A stretch of 20,599 bases of DNA, from NCBI GenBank assembly GCA_002633005.1, contig NMRA01001048.1:30911-51509 (forward strand), given 5' to 3'. A program made the translations under genes and the position numbers. Positions 18,382 to 20,599 of this stretch are shown here, in pieces; positions within the stretch are counted from its first letter, which is position 1; the number at the start of each line of letters is the position of its first letter. Below the pieces are notes generated by a model. That model was not told the DNA's origin and made no database searches. It saw only the letters and a list, made by a program, of their open reading frames with translations. The stretch is from Phoronis australis (lineage: Eukaryota; Phoronida; Phoronidae).

Positions 18382-19356
18382 TGCAGAAATTTCTGCGCTG
18401 GAATCCTGGGCAGAAATACATGCGCTGGAATTCTGCGCAGAAATTTCTGCGCTGGAATCCTGCGCAGAAATTTCTGCGCTCTAATTCTGTGCGCAGAAAT
18501 TTCTGCGCTGGAATTCTGTGCAGAAATTTCTGCGCTGGAATTCTGTGCAGAAATTTCTGCGCTGAAATTCTGAGGTGCGCAGAAATTTCTGCGCTGGAAT
18601 TCTGTGCGCAGAAATTTCTGCGCTGGAATCCTGCTGGGTGCAGAAATTTCTGCGCTGGAATCCTGGGCAGAAATACATGCGCTGGAATTCTGCGCAGAAA
18701 TTTCTGCGCTGGAACTCTGCTGTGCGCAGAAATTTCTGCGCTGGAATTCTGTGCAGAAATCTCTGTGCAGAAATTTCTGCGCTGAAATTCTGCTGTGCGC
18801 AGAAATTTCTGCACTGGAATTCTGTGCGCAGAAATTTCTGCGCTGGAATCCTGCTGAGCGCAGAAATTTCTGCACTGGAATTCTGTGCGCAGAAATTTCT
18901 GCGCTGGAATCCTGCGCAGAAATTTCTGCGCTCTAATTCTGTGCGCAGAAATTTCTGCGCTGGAATTGTGTGCAAAAAAATTTCTACGCTGGAATTCTGT
19001 GCAGAAATTTCTGCACTGGAATTCTGTGCAGAAATTTCTGCGCTGAAATTCTGCTGTGCGCAGAAATTTCTGCGCTGGAATCCTGCTGAGCGCAGAAATT
19101 TCTGCGCTGGAATTCTGTGCGCAGAAATTTCTGCGCTGGAATCCTGCTGAGCGCAGAAATTTCTGCGCTGGAATTCTGCTGTGCGCAGAAATTTCTGTGC
19201 GCAGAAATTTCTGCTGTGCGCAGAAATTTTGCTGTGCGCAGAAATTTCTGCTTTGGAATTCTGCTGTGCACAGAAATTTCTGCAGTGGTATTCTGTGTAG
19301 AAATTTCTGCGCTGGAATTCTGCATAGAAATTTCTGAATTCTGAGTAGAAATTTCG
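18382..19356. repeat. Palindromic satellite, about 36 units
   Basis: The core of the best units is the 18-bp perfect palindrome GCGCAGAAATTTCTGCGC, joined by TGGAATTC or TGGAATCC spacers with optional TG, CTGTG or CTGAG insertions. I counted 31 intact GAAATTTC centres and about five degenerate ones (for example CAGAAATACATG near 18410 and 18667), a mean of about 27 bp per unit. Larger blocks repeat too. Because the array is nearly symmetrical, it opens several long frames on both strands; these are not genes. It lies about 175 bp upstream (gene sense) of PTP exon 1. Confidence 0.95.
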
Positions 19357-19960
19357 GCTTTTATTATTTAAAAGCCATTACAGTGAATCTCAGAAACAAT
19401 TCCAATACGGAATGTAATAAACATGGCGTTTTTGAGATTTATTTGACACAAACATGTAATTACTCTACAGAAAGTGCAACAGTAACTGTGTAATCATTGT
19501 ATGATTCATGAATTTCTGTCGAACGCACATGCAGCAATGCATTTGAAGAATTGTTAATGTTTCATATTACTCATGATAAAACCATAGAATGAATAGTCTT
19601 CATTGATTGCTGCAATAGGAAGATTCATCACTGTTTAACTCTCAGAAATAAGTCACAAAATTTGCAAGGAATATCAGCCCTGGTAAAGTATGGATCATTT
19701 TTGGCAACTCCATACAAAATCTGTCAGGCAACAGAATTGTTGTTATGGCTTTGAGGTACTTAACCACTTGGACCGTCATGGTGATAAAGCTCAAGTTTTG
19801 TCGTCTTTATCAAACTACTACTTTTGAAATTATAGGAGTTCTGACTAAACGTACTCACTATTGAGTTTTGCATATTTTCAGGCTAATGATGGTTAGAACT
19901 CACAAGTTTTTGATTTCAGGTAATACTTGTTGCCATTTAGTACAGGTAAAGCATATTCCA
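19357..19960. other. No gene recognised
   Basis: AT-rich sequence between the satellite and a CpG-richer segment. I looked on the minus strand for the juxtamembrane PTP exon (aromatic-x-x-EY/EF pattern) and a membrane segment and found neither. Confidence 0.5.
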
Positions 19961-19964
19961 TAGA

Positions 19965-20280
19965 CCCTATTCACACCGACAGGAGGCGCGTTTCAAAACG
20001 AGGCTCGCTACGATAGCTCTGGTGGCTTATCCGCGTAGTTGTACGACGCGTTACTCGAACAGCTAGAAAAAATACGGACACTCTGTTTTACAATCCCTAA
20101 GGACGTTGGGATTCGGAAGCGTTGGGTCCTTGCCATACGCCGCGACCAAGGAAAATATGTCCGTGTAAAATTTATAACTGTTTTCAAATCATAATTTGTT
20201 GCATCTCGGACTGGATGCCGCCATAGCAACGAGGATCCGAGAATCTTCGGCCAGCCAGGCTGTGTTTTCATGACTATGGG
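19965..20280. other. CpG-richer unclassified segment
   Basis: CpG is denser than in the flanks (ACAGGAGGCGCG, GACGCGTTACTCG, CGCCGCGACC). A minus-strand open frame of 87 codons spans 20008-20271 but shows no recognisable domain. It could be a promoter region, a repeat, or an exon of an unknown gene. Confidence 0.25.
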
Positions 20281-20309
20281 TTGAAGCGTGATGCATTTTT
20301 CTTTACAAA

Positions 20310-20450
20310 AAGGACAGGGCCCTCAATCCCTCAATTTTGGGGCCAAATATCGGCCCTATTCCCCTCTCAAAAATATTGAAAAATCACGCGAAATTCCCGG
20401 CCATGAGGCCTAAAAATCCCCTTTGTGATTGAAAATTTCTCTCCAACGGT
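20310..20450. repeat. Possible end of a DNA element
   Basis: It begins CAGGGCCCTCAATCCCTC and contains internal mirrored GGGGCC and GGCCC, GGCCATGAGGCC and AAAAATCCCC motifs. A CAGGG start is typical of several TIR superfamilies. The partner end is not in the window. Confidence 0.3.
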
Positions 20451-20502
20451 TCAAATCACCTGTGACCACAGAGGTGACAATTTGAAAAAGTACAAAATCA
20501 TA

Positions 20503-20535
20503 GGCGGATTTAGGGGGGGGGCCGCCCCCCTTGAC
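20503..20535. repeat. G-run/C-run element end
   Basis: GGCGGATTTAGG followed by a run of G, then GCCGCCCCCCTTGAC. This resembles the inverted end of the small 6915-7030 element type (GCAGATCCAGG and CCCCTTTAAACC). It continues toward or past the window edge. Confidence 0.35.
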
Positions 20536-20599
20536 TGCCGCAAGCAAAATAAACCGGCAAAACATGAAGCGGGAGGAAACTTGTACTGAGTTCGAGCTA

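Noticed and set aside
18272-19344. Several open frames of 75-191 codons on both strands with repeats such as AEISALEF and RRNFCAQ
   Set aside because: They arise because the near-palindromic unit lacks stop codons in many frames on both strands. Multiple overlapping frames with the same peptides on opposite strands mark a satellite, not a protein.
18382-19356. CRISPR-like array of palindromic repeats
   Set aside because: The spacers are short and repeat-like rather than unique, the host is a eukaryote by its spliced gene, and no cas-type gene is present.

Overview
The window looks like nuclear DNA from an invertebrate animal. Short exons with GT...AG borders are separated by long AT-rich introns, and the introns are packed with decayed mobile elements: a non-LTR retrotransposon 3' end, a tRNA-derived SINE, TIR elements and satellites. 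The protein family and repeats do not fix the phylum; a marine bilaterian is my guess only.

One gene can be built with confidence. It is on the minus strand and encodes a receptor-type protein tyrosine phosphatase (PTP) domain in seven exons: 18205-18115, 16516-16440, 15751-15623, 13745-13629, 7424-7276, 6779-6644 and 4369-4202. All six junctions agree in phase, no exon contains a stop, and the joined exons (289 codons) carry the PTP motifs in order. Three key residues are changed: KNRY is KNRF, the WPD-loop Asp is Asn (WPNNG), and the P-loop Arg of HC-x5-R is Gln (HCSSGAGQTG), while the nucleophilic Cys remains. This predicts a pseudophosphatase. Exons for the extracellular part, membrane segment and juxtamembrane segment are not visible upstream (18206-20599). 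No second PTP domain is seen in the remaining 4.1 kb downstream.

Layout by coordinate. 1-795: no gene recognised. About 810-1030: SINE-like element on the minus strand with a TC-rich microsatellite. 1293-1370: three copies of a 26-bp AT-rich unit. 2935-3745: dead 3' end of a non-LTR retrotransposon on the plus strand. 4030-4130: a small repeat next to the last PTP exon. 5380-6010: CpG-richer, promoter-like island inside the last intron. 6915-7030: a small CAG...CTG-ended element. 8690-9255 and 13870-15130: two insertions of one repeat family carrying CTCF-like cores. 9632-9912: a diverged tandem duplication. 10000-13466: a 3.5-kb TIR element with a 5-bp target duplication, which contains a nested AGTGAGAAT inverted-repeat element at 11320-12216. 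18382-19356: a roughly 36-unit satellite of an 18-bp palindrome. 19960-20599: unclassified CpG-richer sequence and two element ends.

The only gene-level story is the pseudophosphatase. Almost everything else is intron-borne repeat. The repeats with the most regulatory potential, by motif only, are the palindromic satellite (heat-shock-element-like dimers) and the CTCF-like repeats.
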